DNA of 64,000 bases from Haloechinothrix aidingensis (GTDB lineage: Bacteria > Actinomycetota > Actinomycetes > Mycobacteriales > Pseudonocardiaceae), in assembly GCF_013450155.1 (NCBI RefSeq), contig NZ_JACCKD010000004.1:372001-436000 (forward strand), read 5' to 3'. Positions 41,518-49,480 of the stretch are shown here, piece after piece. The translations under genes were made by a program, and so were the position numbers. Numbering within the stretch: the stretch's first letter is position 1; each line of letters begins with the position of its first letter. The notes beneath the pieces were generated by a model. It worked only from the letters and a program-made list of their open reading frames with translations, was not told the origin of the DNA and did no database searches.

Positions 41518-42813
41518 ATGGTTGTTTCTGGGGATGTCGCTCTTCCCGAACCCGGCACCGAGTGGTGGCGGGTGTCTCCGGATGAGCTGATGCGCACGCT
41601 GCAGCGCATGGAGGTGCTGCAGCGGCAGGCGGCCGCCGTGCAGGGAGAGATCCTTGCCGATATCGCCGGGCGCGGAGTCATGGACGCGTACGGCTACGGC
41701 ACACTGCACTCGCTGGTACGGGATGTACTGCGGCTCGATGCCCGGGAGGCGCGGCAGCGGGAGGCGCGGGCGATGGCCTGCAATCCGGTGTGCACCGGCA
41801 TTCGCGAGACCCCTGCGCCGTGCCCCCGGACCGGGCAGGCGCTGCGGGAGGGTGTGATCGGGCAGGGACATGTGGATGCCCTGCGGGAAACTCTCGAACA
41901 TCTGCCGGGCAGCGCCACTGCAACGGAGTACGACGAGCTCGAACACCGGCTGCTGGCGCGCGCCGAGGAGTCCGGGCCTGCGCAGGTGCGTACCTTGGGT
42001 CGACGACTGCTGGCCCGTTTCCCGCTGCCCGGCGACCCACTTGACGACTCCGAGCTGGCCCAGCCCCAACGTGAGCTGCTGCTGGGCTGGCGGAGGGACG
42101 GGCGCCTCGCGTTCTCCGGCACTCTCGATGCCGAATCCGGAAAGGCCCTCGAGACCGCACTCAGCCCACTGGCCAAGCCCCAACCCAGCGAGGACGGCGC
42201 CCGCGATGAGCGAAGCCGCGCGCAGCGGCACGGGGACGCGCTTGCCGACCTGATCGGACTCACGCTCGCCGAGGGACGACTGCCCACCGAGGGCAGTGAG
42301 AAGCCCCGCCTCGTGATCACGATCCCGCTGCACGAGCTGTGCACGAACGGTCGGGCGGCGCCGGACGCGTTACTGAATCAGGATCTTCCGGTCACCGCGG
42401 AGCAGGCCCGCCGGTTCGCCTGCGATGCCGGGGTGATCCCCGCCGTGCTCGGGCCGAAGGGCGAGGTGCTGGATCTGGGTCGCGAACAGCGGCTGGTCTC
42501 CACAGCTCAGCGCCGCGCCCTCGTCGTCCGCGACGGCGGCTGTGTATTCCCCGGCTGCGGACGCCCCGAAAGATGGTGCCACGCCCATCACATCGAACAT
42601 TGGGTACACGGTGGACCCACCGACATCGGCAACCTGGCCTTGCTGTGCACCGAACACCACCGCGTCATTCACCACTCCGAGTGGGACATCCACATGGGAA
42701 GCGGCGGCATCCCCTACTGCACGCCACCACCCTGGCTCGCACCCGCGATCCCCCGGCAACGCGAACCCGTCGGGAATGAACGAACCCGGAGCACGGCGCT
42801 TCCCGCAGGCTAG
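41518..42813 (+). CDS. DUF222/HNH endonuclease domain protein (13E12 type)
   Basis: A 431-residue protein. Residues about 10-300 match the helical DUF222 pattern ('RMEVLQRQAAAVQGEILADIAGRG', 'VIGQGHVDALRETLEHLPG', 'AFSGTLDAESGKALETALS'). The C-terminal HNH nuclease is 'DGGCVFPGCGRPERWCHAHHIEHWVHGGPTDIGNLALLCTEHHRVIHH', with zinc-binding Cys pairs. This family is repeated in mycobacterial genomes, and several members are under LexA control. Here a LexA-type box lies just upstream. The function is unknown, probably DNA-damage-linked. The start codon context is weak (no clear binding site), consistent with a near-leaderless mRNA. Confidence 0.88.
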   Translation: MVVSGDVALPEPGTEWWRVSPDELMRTLQRMEVLQRQAAAVQGEILADIAGRGVMDAYGYGTLHSLVRDVLRLDAREARQREARAMACNPVCTGIRETPAPCPRTGQALREGVIGQGHVDALRETLEHLPGSATATEYDELEHRLLARAEESGPAQVRTLGRRLLARFPLPGDPLDDSELAQPQRELLLGWRRDGRLAFSGTLDAESGKALETALSPLAKPQPSEDGARDERSRAQRHGDALADLIGLTLAEGRLPTEGSEKPRLVITIPLHELCTNGRAAPDALLNQDLPVTAEQARRFACDAGVIPAVLGPKGEVLDLGREQRLVSTAQRRALVVRDGGCVFPGCGRPERWCHAHHIEHWVHGGPTDIGNLALLCTEHHRVIHHSEWDIHMGSGGIPYCTPPPWLAPAIPRQREPVGNERTRSTALPAG

Positions 42814-42825
42814 CCGTAACCTCCT

Positions 42826-42862
42826 GGTGGGGCACACCCCCGTTCCGGTTGGGGTGCGCACC
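42826..42862 (+). terminator. Imperfect hairpin after the HNH gene
   Basis: GGTGGGGCACACCCC (42826-42840) and GGGGTGCGCACC (42851-42862) can pair with a small bulge. The position just after the HNH stop codon suits a terminator; it could equally shape the leader of the desaturase mRNA. Confidence 0.35.
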
Positions 42863-42900
42863 GCATGTCGGTCGCGCGGTGCCATGTCGAGACTCGGTGC

Positions 42901-43926
42901 ATGACCAGCGACTTCACCGAGCTCTCCCGGCAGGTCCGCGCGGCAGGCCTGCTGCGCGGGCGCCCCGGCTACTACATCGCCCGCATCACCGTGGTGACCG
43001 CATCACTCGCAGCGACGTGGGTGGCGTTCCTCGCCCTCGGGTCCACCTGGTGGCAGCTGGGGATCGCGGTGTTGCTCGCCGTACTCAACGGGCAGGTCGC
43101 CCTGCTCGCGCACGACGTCGCGCACCGCCAGGTCTTCCGCACCAGGCGCGCGAGCGAGATCGCGGGCAGGGTGCTCGGCAACCTGGCCATCGGCATGTCC
43201 TACGGCTGGTGGATGGCCAAGCACACCCGGCACCACGCCAACCCGAACCACGAGCGGCTCGACCCCGATGTCGACCCGGCGATCCTGGTGTGGTCTCGAG
43301 AGCAAGCGAGACGCAGCGGCGGCGCGACGCGGCTCATCGCCAGGTGGCAGGCGTTCCTGTTCGTCCCCCTGCTCACGCTCGAAGGGCTGAACCTGCACTA
43401 CGCCGGCGTGCGGGCGGTACTCGACCCGGGCACCAACCGGCGCGGGACGGAGGCCACGCTGCTGCTCGCGCACTTCGCGGCCTACCTCGCAGCCGTAGGG
43501 GCAGTCCTGCCCCTGCCACAGGCGCTCGCCTTCATCGCCGTACACAAAGCACTGTGGGGCGTCTATCTGGGAGCGATATTCGCACCCAACCACAAAGGAA
43601 TGCCGGAACCGGCCGAGCGAACCGACTTCCTCCGCAAGCAGGTCCTCACCTCGCGCAACGTGCGCGGAGGGCGGCTGACCGATATCGCCCTCGGAGGCCT
43701 GAACCACCAGATCGAGCACCACCTGTTCCCGAACATGCCGAGCCCGCACCTGCGCGCGGCACGCCCGATCGTGCGAGCACACTGCGCCCACCTCGGCGTC
43801 ACCTACCACGAGGTGGGGTTGCTCCACTCGTGGCGGGAAGCGTTCCGGCACCTGCACCGCGTGGGCGCGCCGCTCCGCGACGGCCGCCCGCGCGCCGGGG
43901 GTGGGGCTAACCCCACCTCGTGGTGA
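42901..43926 (+). CDS. Membrane fatty acid desaturase
   Basis: A 341-residue di-iron desaturase. Histidine boxes are HDVAHRQ, HTRHHANPNH and NHQIEHHLFP, with four hydrophobic spans. The third box Q-x-x-H-H is typical of front-end and acyl-lipid desaturases. ATG 42901 is assumed; an ATG at 42865 would add 12 residues. It lies 49 bp before the sensor-protein gene and the two-component genes, the same order as des-desK-desR in Bacillus. Confidence 0.9.
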   Translation: MTSDFTELSRQVRAAGLLRGRPGYYIARITVVTASLAATWVAFLALGSTWWQLGIAVLLAVLNGQVALLAHDVAHRQVFRTRRASEIAGRVLGNLAIGMSYGWWMAKHTRHHANPNHERLDPDVDPAILVWSREQARRSGGATRLIARWQAFLFVPLLTLEGLNLHYAGVRAVLDPGTNRRGTEATLLLAHFAAYLAAVGAVLPLPQALAFIAVHKALWGVYLGAIFAPNHKGMPEPAERTDFLRKQVLTSRNVRGGRLTDIALGGLNHQIEHHLFPNMPSPHLRAARPIVRAHCAHLGVTYHEVGLLHSWREAFRHLHRVGAPLRDGRPRAGGGANPTSW

Positions 43927-43975
43927 CCTGCACGCGGTATGGCAACCGGGCTCCCCGCATCGCCAGACTGGCGGC

Positions 43976-44647
43976 ATGACTCGGACCAGCCCCCACCCCG
44001 CGACCGAACGCACCGGTGACCGGCCCGCGACGGGACGCCCACCGGTACTCGGCTCGCTGGCTTTCCTGCTGCTGAACCTCCCCCTCGGCGTGTTCTGGTT
44101 CTCCCTGCTCGTCAGCCTGATCGCGGTGAGTGCAGGCACCGCCGTCATCTGGGTCGGCCTGGTCACCGGGGCCGCCACCGTGCTGCTGTGGCGTGGCGGC
44201 GCCGTGGTCGAACGCGCCAGGGTGCACGCCCTCCTGGGAACCGCCATCGCCGAGCCGTACCGGGAGCTGCCCGACGCACCACCGTCGGTGCGCTGGAAGG
44301 CGCGCCTGCGGGACACAGCCACCTGGAAGGACCTCGGCTACCTGCTCGCGCTGTTCCCGGTCGGTATCCTCGAGTTCGTGCTGATGGTCACGACGTGGTC
44401 GACCAGCCTGGCTCTCGTCGGCCTGCCGATCTACTACCGGTTCCTCCCCGGCGGGGCCTACCACTTCCCCGGTTACGACCCCGGGCACCAGTGGTTCACG
44501 GTCGACTCGGTCGCCGACGCGCTGCCGTTCGCGATCGCAGGTGCCGTCGCTGTGCTGGTCACGGTAGCGCTCACCAGGGCACTCGGCGCCTCGCACGCGA
44601 GGTTCGCGCGCAGCATGCTCGGCACGATCCCCGCGAGCGCGGCATGA
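43976..44647 (+). CDS. Stand-alone membrane sensor-domain protein
   Basis: A 223-residue protein with four hydrophobic segments. It aligns with the N-terminal half of the kinase encoded next: 'GTAVIWVGLVTGAATVLLWRGG' against 'ATTVIWVGVPILMATTALV', 'RWKARLRDTATWKDLGYLLALFPVGILEFVL' against 'RWRARLTDPSTWRDLAYLLLAFPLGVLELVV'. This is the putative-sensor domain without a catalytic part. The stop overlaps the kinase start as ATGA. It may act as a modulating partner of the kinase dimer. Confidence 0.82.
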   Translation: MTRTSPHPATERTGDRPATGRPPVLGSLAFLLLNLPLGVFWFSLLVSLIAVSAGTAVIWVGLVTGAATVLLWRGGAVVERARVHALLGTAIAEPYRELPDAPPSVRWKARLRDTATWKDLGYLLALFPVGILEFVLMVTTWSTSLALVGLPIYYRFLPGGAYHFPGYDPGHQWFTVDSVADALPFAIAGAVAVLVTVALTRALGASHARFARSMLGTIPASAA

Positions 44648-45792
44648 CCGCGGTGCAGGACGACACGGAGAGCGGGCAGCTGCGGCGGCCCCGCGCCGTC
44701 GCGGCGATCACATTCCTGGTCGCGAGCTTCCCGATCAGGCTCGGGCAGTTCGTCGCGATCACCGTGCTCACCCTTGTCGGTGTCGCCACCACCGTCATCT
44801 GGGTCGGTGTTCCGATCCTGATGGCCACGACCGCGCTCGTGCGCGACCTCGGCGACCGGGAACGCCGGTGGATCCGCGGCATGCTCGACGCACCCCTGCC
44901 ACCGGTCACCCGCAGCCCCGAGTCCGGAGGGCCCGTGCAGCGCTGGCGCGCGCGGCTGACCGACCCGAGCACCTGGCGCGACCTCGCCTACCTGCTGCTG
45001 GCGTTCCCACTCGGAGTGCTCGAGCTGGTGGTCGGGCTCGTGGGTATCGTGCTCGTCCCGATCGGGATCTGGGTAGCGCCGGGGCTGGCCTGGCTGCACG
45101 GCAGAATGGCCATGGCGCTGCTCGGCCCGGACACGTCGCGACGGCTGGCGGACAAGGCCCGGCGGTTACAGGCTTCGCGAGCACGCGGGGTGAACGCCGC
45201 CGAGAGCGAGCGGCGGCGCATCGAACGGGACCTGCACGACGGTGCACAGCAGCGCCTGGTCTCGCTGGCCATGAACCTCGGGAGGGCGAAAGCGAAGATG
45301 AGCACCGATCCCGACGCCGCACGGGACCTCGTCGACGACGCGCACGCCAACGCCAAGACCGCGGTCACCGAGCTGCGCGACCTCGCCCGCGGCATCTATC
45401 CCGCCGTACTGGCCGACCGCGGTCTCGACGCAGCGGCCTCGGAGCTCGCCGCGAGCTGCCCCGTCCCCGTCGAGATCTCCGTCGACGAGGGGGTCGTCAC
45501 GCCACGGCCACCGAGCGCCGTGGAGACCTGCGCGTACTTCATCGTCGGCGAGGCCCTGACCAACGTCGCCAAGCACTCCGGCGCGAACCGGGCGCGGGTG
45601 CGTATCGAGCGGGACAGCCAGGCCGTCGTCGTCGAGATCACCGACGACGGTGCGGGCGGGGCGCAGCTACACCAGGGACGCGGCCTGTCGGGGCTGGCCG
45701 ACCGCGCTGCCGCGATCGACGGCACGGTCACCGCGCACAGCCCACCGGGCGGGCCGACGGTGATCAGGGCGGTGCTGCCGTGCGTGTGGTGA
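44644..45792 (+). CDS. DesK-like HisKA_3 sensor histidine kinase
   Basis: A 382-residue kinase. The N-terminal about 165 residues form the four-helix putative-sensor domain. The HisKA_3 phospho-acceptor is 'ERRRIERDLHDGAQQRLVSLAMNLGRA', followed by 'LTNVAKHSGANRARV' (N-box) and 'DDGAGG...GRGLSGLADRAAAIDG' (G-boxes). No extracellular loop is seen, which suits sensing of membrane properties. It overlaps the regulator gene by 13 bp. Confidence 0.92.
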   Translation: MTAVQDDTESGQLRRPRAVAAITFLVASFPIRLGQFVAITVLTLVGVATTVIWVGVPILMATTALVRDLGDRERRWIRGMLDAPLPPVTRSPESGGPVQRWRARLTDPSTWRDLAYLLLAFPLGVLELVVGLVGIVLVPIGIWVAPGLAWLHGRMAMALLGPDTSRRLADKARRLQASRARGVNAAESERRRIERDLHDGAQQRLVSLAMNLGRAKAKMSTDPDAARDLVDDAHANAKTAVTELRDLARGIYPAVLADRGLDAAASELAASCPVPVEISVDEGVVTPRPPSAVETCAYFIVGEALTNVAKHSGANRARVRIERDSQAVVVEITDDGAGGAQLHQGRGLSGLADRAAAIDGTVTAHSPPGGPTVIRAVLPCVW

Positions 45793-46424
45793 TAGCCGAG
45801 GACGCCGTGCTCGTCCGCGCGGGACTCGAACGCCTGCTCGCGGACGGCGGCATCAGCACCGTCGCCGCGGTCGACAACGGCGAGGACCTGCTGGACGCCA
45901 TCCGGCGCCACCAGCCCGACCTGGCGCTCGTCGACGTCCGGATGCCACCCACCTACACGGCAGAGGGGCTCAGCGCCGCCCTCCGCGCGCGCGAACTCGT
46001 TCCCGGCCTGCCGATTCTCGTGCTCTCCCAGTACGTGGAGGAGACCTACGCCGTCGACCTGTTCGCCGGAGGCGCGGGCGGGGTCGGATACCTGCTCAAG
46101 GAGCGTGTGGCCGACGTAGACGAGTTCCTGGACGCCCTGCACCGGGTCGCCGCGGGCGGCACGGCCATCGACCAGCAGGTGATCGCGCAGCTGATGGCCC
46201 GCCGCGGCGGCAGCCCGCTCGAGCGGCTGAGCGCGCGCGAGGCCGAGGTGCTGCGGCTGATGGCGCAGGGGCTGTCCAACACCGCGATCGCGCGCGAGGC
46301 CGTCCTCTCGCACGGCGCTGTGGAGAAGCACATCGGCAACATCTTCGCCAAGCTCGACCTGCCCGGTGACGCCGAGGGGCACCGCAGGGTCCGCGCGGTG
46401 CTCACCTACCTGGACCGCCGCTGA
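45780..46424 (+). CDS. NarL/LuxR-family response regulator
   Basis: A 214-residue regulator with the receiver 'VRVVIAEDAVLVRAGL', phospho-acceptor Asp in 'LALVDVRMPP', 'VLSQYVEE' and Lys in 'GYLLKERV'. The LuxR-type helix-turn-helix is 'LSAREAEVLRLMAQGLSNTAIAREAVLSHGAVEKHIGNIFAKL'. The GTG start at 45780 lies inside the kinase gene. It is the partner of that kinase, and a likely target is the desaturase gene at 42901. Confidence 0.93.
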   Translation: MRVVIAEDAVLVRAGLERLLADGGISTVAAVDNGEDLLDAIRRHQPDLALVDVRMPPTYTAEGLSAALRARELVPGLPILVLSQYVEETYAVDLFAGGAGGVGYLLKERVADVDEFLDALHRVAAGGTAIDQQVIAQLMARRGGSPLERLSAREAEVLRLMAQGLSNTAIAREAVLSHGAVEKHIGNIFAKLDLPGDAEGHRRVRAVLTYLDRR

Positions 46425-46432
46425 GCGGTACC

Positions 46433-47170
46433 TCAGGTATCCAGCATCTCGAAGTCGGCGAAGTCGAATCCCGGGCAGACAACGCAGCTGACGAGAACGT
46501 CGCCGTGCGCCCGTGCGCGCTGCCAGGTCCCGCCCGGCACGAGCACCTGCGCCGTGCGCACACCGTCCAATCGGGACACGCTCGAGTCCAGCTCGAGGTC
46601 GAGCGTTCCCGGCCCGTGCCACAGCCACAGCTCATCCGAACCCACCCGGTGCCATCGCGAGGTCCGGCCGTCGGTGAGCAGGTAGTGGATCGCCGTGGCC
46701 GCGGCACGGGACCCGCCATCGACGGCCAGCCGCGTGGGGCTGGTCCACGTGCGGCGGTACCAGCCGCCTTCGGGGTGCGGGAGCAGGTCCAGCTCCTCGG
46801 CACGGGACGGCCGGGACTCGAAGTCGACAAAGCGGCCGTCCAGCGTCCTGCGCGCGTACCGCAGCCCCACCACAGCCGAGAGGTCGATGGGCCCGTAGAT
46901 GTGCGGGAACCGGACCGACGCGTCGACGCCGGGGGGCGGTGCGGGCGCGGCCTCCTCGAACACGGTCGATGCCGTGTTGCGCGCGGTGTCGACCTCCAAC
47001 GCGACGAACTGGCCGTCGGCCTCGCGGTAGAGGTGGTTGGCCACCGCCAGCAGCGTGTCACCGTCACCGGTGCAGTGCACGAAACCTTCGGTATCCAGCG
47101 AGGCGGGGTGGAGCCTCTCCCCCGCGGCGTCGTACTCCTCGAGCGGAGTCAGGTGCAGGACTGTGGTCAT
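46433..47170 (-). CDS. DUF952-cupin_5 (DUF985) fusion protein
   Basis: A 245-residue protein. Residues 1-108 match DUF952 ('VLHLTPLEEYDAA', 'GFVHCTGDGDTLLAVANHLYRE', 'FPHIYGPIDLSAVVGL'). Residues about 128-245 match the cupin_5/DUF985 family ('LDLLPHPEGGWYRRTW', 'ATAIHYLLTDGRTSRWHRVGSDELWLWHGPG', 'VLVPGGTWQRAR', 'VVCPGFDFADFEM'). The cupin metal-binding residues (H in 'RWHRV', E in 'DELW') are present. Neither half has an assigned reaction. Confidence 0.82.
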   Translation of the reverse strand: MTTVLHLTPLEEYDAAGERLHPASLDTEGFVHCTGDGDTLLAVANHLYREADGQFVALEVDTARNTASTVFEEAAPAPPPGVDASVRFPHIYGPIDLSAVVGLRYARRTLDGRFVDFESRPSRAEELDLLPHPEGGWYRRTWTSPTRLAVDGGSRAAATAIHYLLTDGRTSRWHRVGSDELWLWHGPGTLDLELDSSVSRLDGVRTAQVLVPGGTWQRARAHGDVLVSCVVCPGFDFADFEMLDT

Positions 47171-47218
47171 CCTGCGATCGTAAGGCTCACCATATCGAGC
47201 CCGGCGCCCGCTTGCCTC

Positions 47219-48079
47219 CTACAACCCTGCGCCGAGGAAGTCGACCACCGATCGTTCGAACGCGTCCCTACGCTCGATCTGCACCCAGTGGCCGCAGTTG
47301 CCGAAGATGCGCAGATCCGCGTTGCACAGCTGGCGTGCGGGCAGCAGGGCTCCTTCGACCGGTGTGACGCGATCGTCCTGCCCCCAGGCAAGCAGCACAG
47401 GATGGTTCAGCCTGCCCAGTTCGGCCCACAACGGCACGCTATCGGCCAGCGCGGGGTCGGAGAATGTCGCGTAGGTGTCCCGCAGCGCGGTGATCGCGCC
47501 CGGCACCGTGGCCTCGGCGTAGCGGCGCTCGACCAGCTCCTCGGTCAGCATGCTCTCGTCGGAGACCATGGTCCGTAGCCAGGCCGTCAGCCGCTCCCGC
47601 GTGGGGTCGGCATTGAACTCGAGCAACCGCTTGATCCCTTCCGAGGGTTGCGGGCCGAGCACCGGAACGCCGACACCTCCGGGTGCCATCAGTACCATCC
47701 GGTCCACCCGGTCGGAGTGCTCCAGCGCGAACCGGACCGCGACCGCACCGCCCATCGAGTTGCCCAGGATGTGCGCCCGTGGAATGGCGAGGCTGTCCAG
47801 GAAGCCGCGCACCGCGTCCGCCGCGATACGCAGGTAGTTGCGCTCGTAGCGGGCCGGGCGTTCACTGCTGCCGAAACCCGGCTGATCCAGGACCAGGCAG
47901 CGGAAGTGCTCGGCCAGGCTCGGCAGGTTGCCACCGAAATTGGCCCACCCGCTGACTCCGGGGCCCGACCCGTGCAGCAGCACGAGCGGCGGCCCGCTAC
48001 CCGCATCGTGGTAGTGCAGCCGCAGCCCGTCGACCGTCACCGAGGCGCTGGTGGCCTCCCAGCTGTGCGCATCGACCAT
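47219..48079 (-). CDS. hsaD: Alpha/beta hydrolase of the C-C bond (meta-cleavage product) hydrolase type
   Basis: A 286-residue hydrolase. 'LLHGSGPGVSGWANF' (oxyanion), 'ILGNSMGGAVAVRFAL' (nucleophile Ser), 'LAWGQDDRVTP' (Asp) and 'GNCGHWVQIERRDAF' (His) follow the BphD/HsaD pattern. HsaD cleaves the ring-opened product of steroid A/B-ring degradation. It lies 10 bp after the HsaA-like gene, but no extradiol dioxygenase (HsaC) or flavin reductase (HsaB) is in the window. GAGGGG precedes ATG 48079. The exact substrate is an inference. Confidence 0.78.
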   Translation of the reverse strand: MVDAHSWEATSASVTVDGLRLHYHDAGSGPPLVLLHGSGPGVSGWANFGGNLPSLAEHFRCLVLDQPGFGSSERPARYERNYLRIAADAVRGFLDSLAIPRAHILGNSMGGAVAVRFALEHSDRVDRMVLMAPGGVGVPVLGPQPSEGIKRLLEFNADPTRERLTAWLRTMVSDESMLTEELVERRYAEATVPGAITALRDTYATFSDPALADSVPLWAELGRLNHPVLLAWGQDDRVTPVEGALLPARQLCNADLRIFGNCGHWVQIERRDAFERSVVDFLGAGL

Positions 48080-48089
48080 GCGGATCCCC

Positions 48090-49256
48090 TCAGACAAGCC
48101 GGTCGTGCACGTCGACGCCGAACTCACCCTGGCCGAACATGGCCAGCGCACGCTCCACGTCGTTGGCCACGTGCACGCTGCCTGCATGCACGTCCCGCCA
48201 GTGCCGCTCGATCGGGTTGCCGCACGAAAGGGAATGCCCGCCGGAATTGTCGAACAGCAGCTCGATCGCCTGGATCGCGCGTTCGGTCGCGCGTACCTGG
48301 TCCCGCCGCGCGCGCAGGCGCAGGCTCATCGGGATGTCCTCACCGGCGACCGCGTAGCTCAGCTCCTCGCTGACGTTGCGGTCCATCTGCAGGGCCGCCG
48401 CATCGATCTCGGAGGCCGCTCTGGCCACCCGGACATGCGCGAACGGGTCCTCGGCGACTCGCTGCGAGCCGTAGGACAGCCGGACACGCTCCCGCATCCG
48501 TTCGATGTGCGCATCGTAGGCTCCCTGAGCGGCGCCGACGATCGGGGCAGTGATCGAGTAGGTGAACACGGTGCCGAACGGCAGCCGGTACAGCGGGGCC
48601 GGGTTCACCGCCTGACCCGGCCCACGCAGCTGCGTCTGCTCCGTGGCGCTGTAGGCCCGGTGCGCGGGCACGAACGTCTTGTCGATCACGATGTCGTTGC
48701 TACCGGTGCCGCTGAGGCCGACGACGTGCCACACGTCCTCGATCCGGTACTCCCCGCGTGGGACGAGAGTGGTGAGGTAGTCGACCGGCGCCCCGTCGTC
48801 GCCCATCCGCAGCCCGCCGAGCAACGCCCAGCTCGCGTGGTCGCATCCGGACGAGAAGCTCCACCGCCCGGAGAGCTCGTACCCGCCGTCCACCTCGGTC
48901 AGCTTGCCGGTCGGCGCATACGACGACGAAACCAGCGTATCGGGGTCATCCGCCCAGACGTCCCGCTGCGCCTCGTCCGGGAACAGGGCGAGCTGCCATG
49001 GATGGATCCCGAGCACCGAGGCGACCCACCCCGTGGACGGGCACGCCGCCGCGACGGCCCGCACGACCTCGTAGAAGCTCACCGGATCGCGCTCCCTGCC
49101 GCCGTACCGGCTCGGCTGCAGCATGCGGAACACACCCGCCTCGGCCAGCTCGCGGATCGTCTCCGCAGGCACCCGCCGCGCCCGGTCGCTCGCGTCCGCA
49201 CGCTCGCGGATCACCGGGAGCAGATCACGGACCGTATCGAGCACCTTGTTGTTCAT
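48090..49256 (-). CDS. hsaA: HsaA-like flavin-dependent monooxygenase, oxygenase component
   Basis: A 388-residue member of the acyl-CoA-dehydrogenase fold, group D monooxygenase. It shares long stretches with actinobacterial HsaA: 'ACPSTGWVASVLGIHPWQLALF', 'WSFSSGCDHASWALLGG', 'YRIEDVWHVVGLSGTGSNDIV', 'APIVGAAQGAYDAH', 'RARRDQVRAT' and 'RHWRDVHAGSVHVANDVERA'. HsaA hydroxylates a phenolic secosteroid using reduced flavin. It lacks the catalytic Glu of dehydrogenases. GAGGAGGT precedes ATG 49256. The TAGAT palindrome at 49409-49421 lies upstream. Confidence 0.83.
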   Translation of the reverse strand: MNNKVLDTVRDLLPVIRERADASDRARRVPAETIRELAEAGVFRMLQPSRYGGRERDPVSFYEVVRAVAAACPSTGWVASVLGIHPWQLALFPDEAQRDVWADDPDTLVSSSYAPTGKLTEVDGGYELSGRWSFSSGCDHASWALLGGLRMGDDGAPVDYLTTLVPRGEYRIEDVWHVVGLSGTGSNDIVIDKTFVPAHRAYSATEQTQLRGPGQAVNPAPLYRLPFGTVFTYSITAPIVGAAQGAYDAHIERMRERVRLSYGSQRVAEDPFAHVRVARAASEIDAAALQMDRNVSEELSYAVAGEDIPMSLRLRARRDQVRATERAIQAIELLFDNSGGHSLSCGNPIERHWRDVHAGSVHVANDVERALAMFGQGEFGVDVHDRLV

Positions 49257-49408
49257 CTGGGCGACCTCCTCGACCACCACATCGCTCACGCTGACGAAAC
49301 CCGGACACGGCTGGCCGCGTTGAGCACAACAGTAGGGCTGTCGAGCCGCGCGTGCCCCGGAACAGTCCCACTGAACGGAACTTCTGAGACGACCACACAT
49401 CATTAAAA

Positions 49409-49421
49409 CTAGATAATCTAG
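49409..49421. promoter_or_regulatory. 13-bp palindrome in the divergent hsaA promoter
   Basis: CTAGATAATCTAG is a perfect palindrome around a central A in a locally AT-rich stretch. It lies 153 bp before the hsaA start and 60 bp before the epimerase-fusion start. The core TAGATNATCTA recurs at 52864-52874. Confidence 0.7.
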
Positions 49422-49480
49422 CTTCTTGACGTACCGTGTGCCACACTGCGGCGCGGCTGCCTTGTGAGGAGTGAGTCGAG

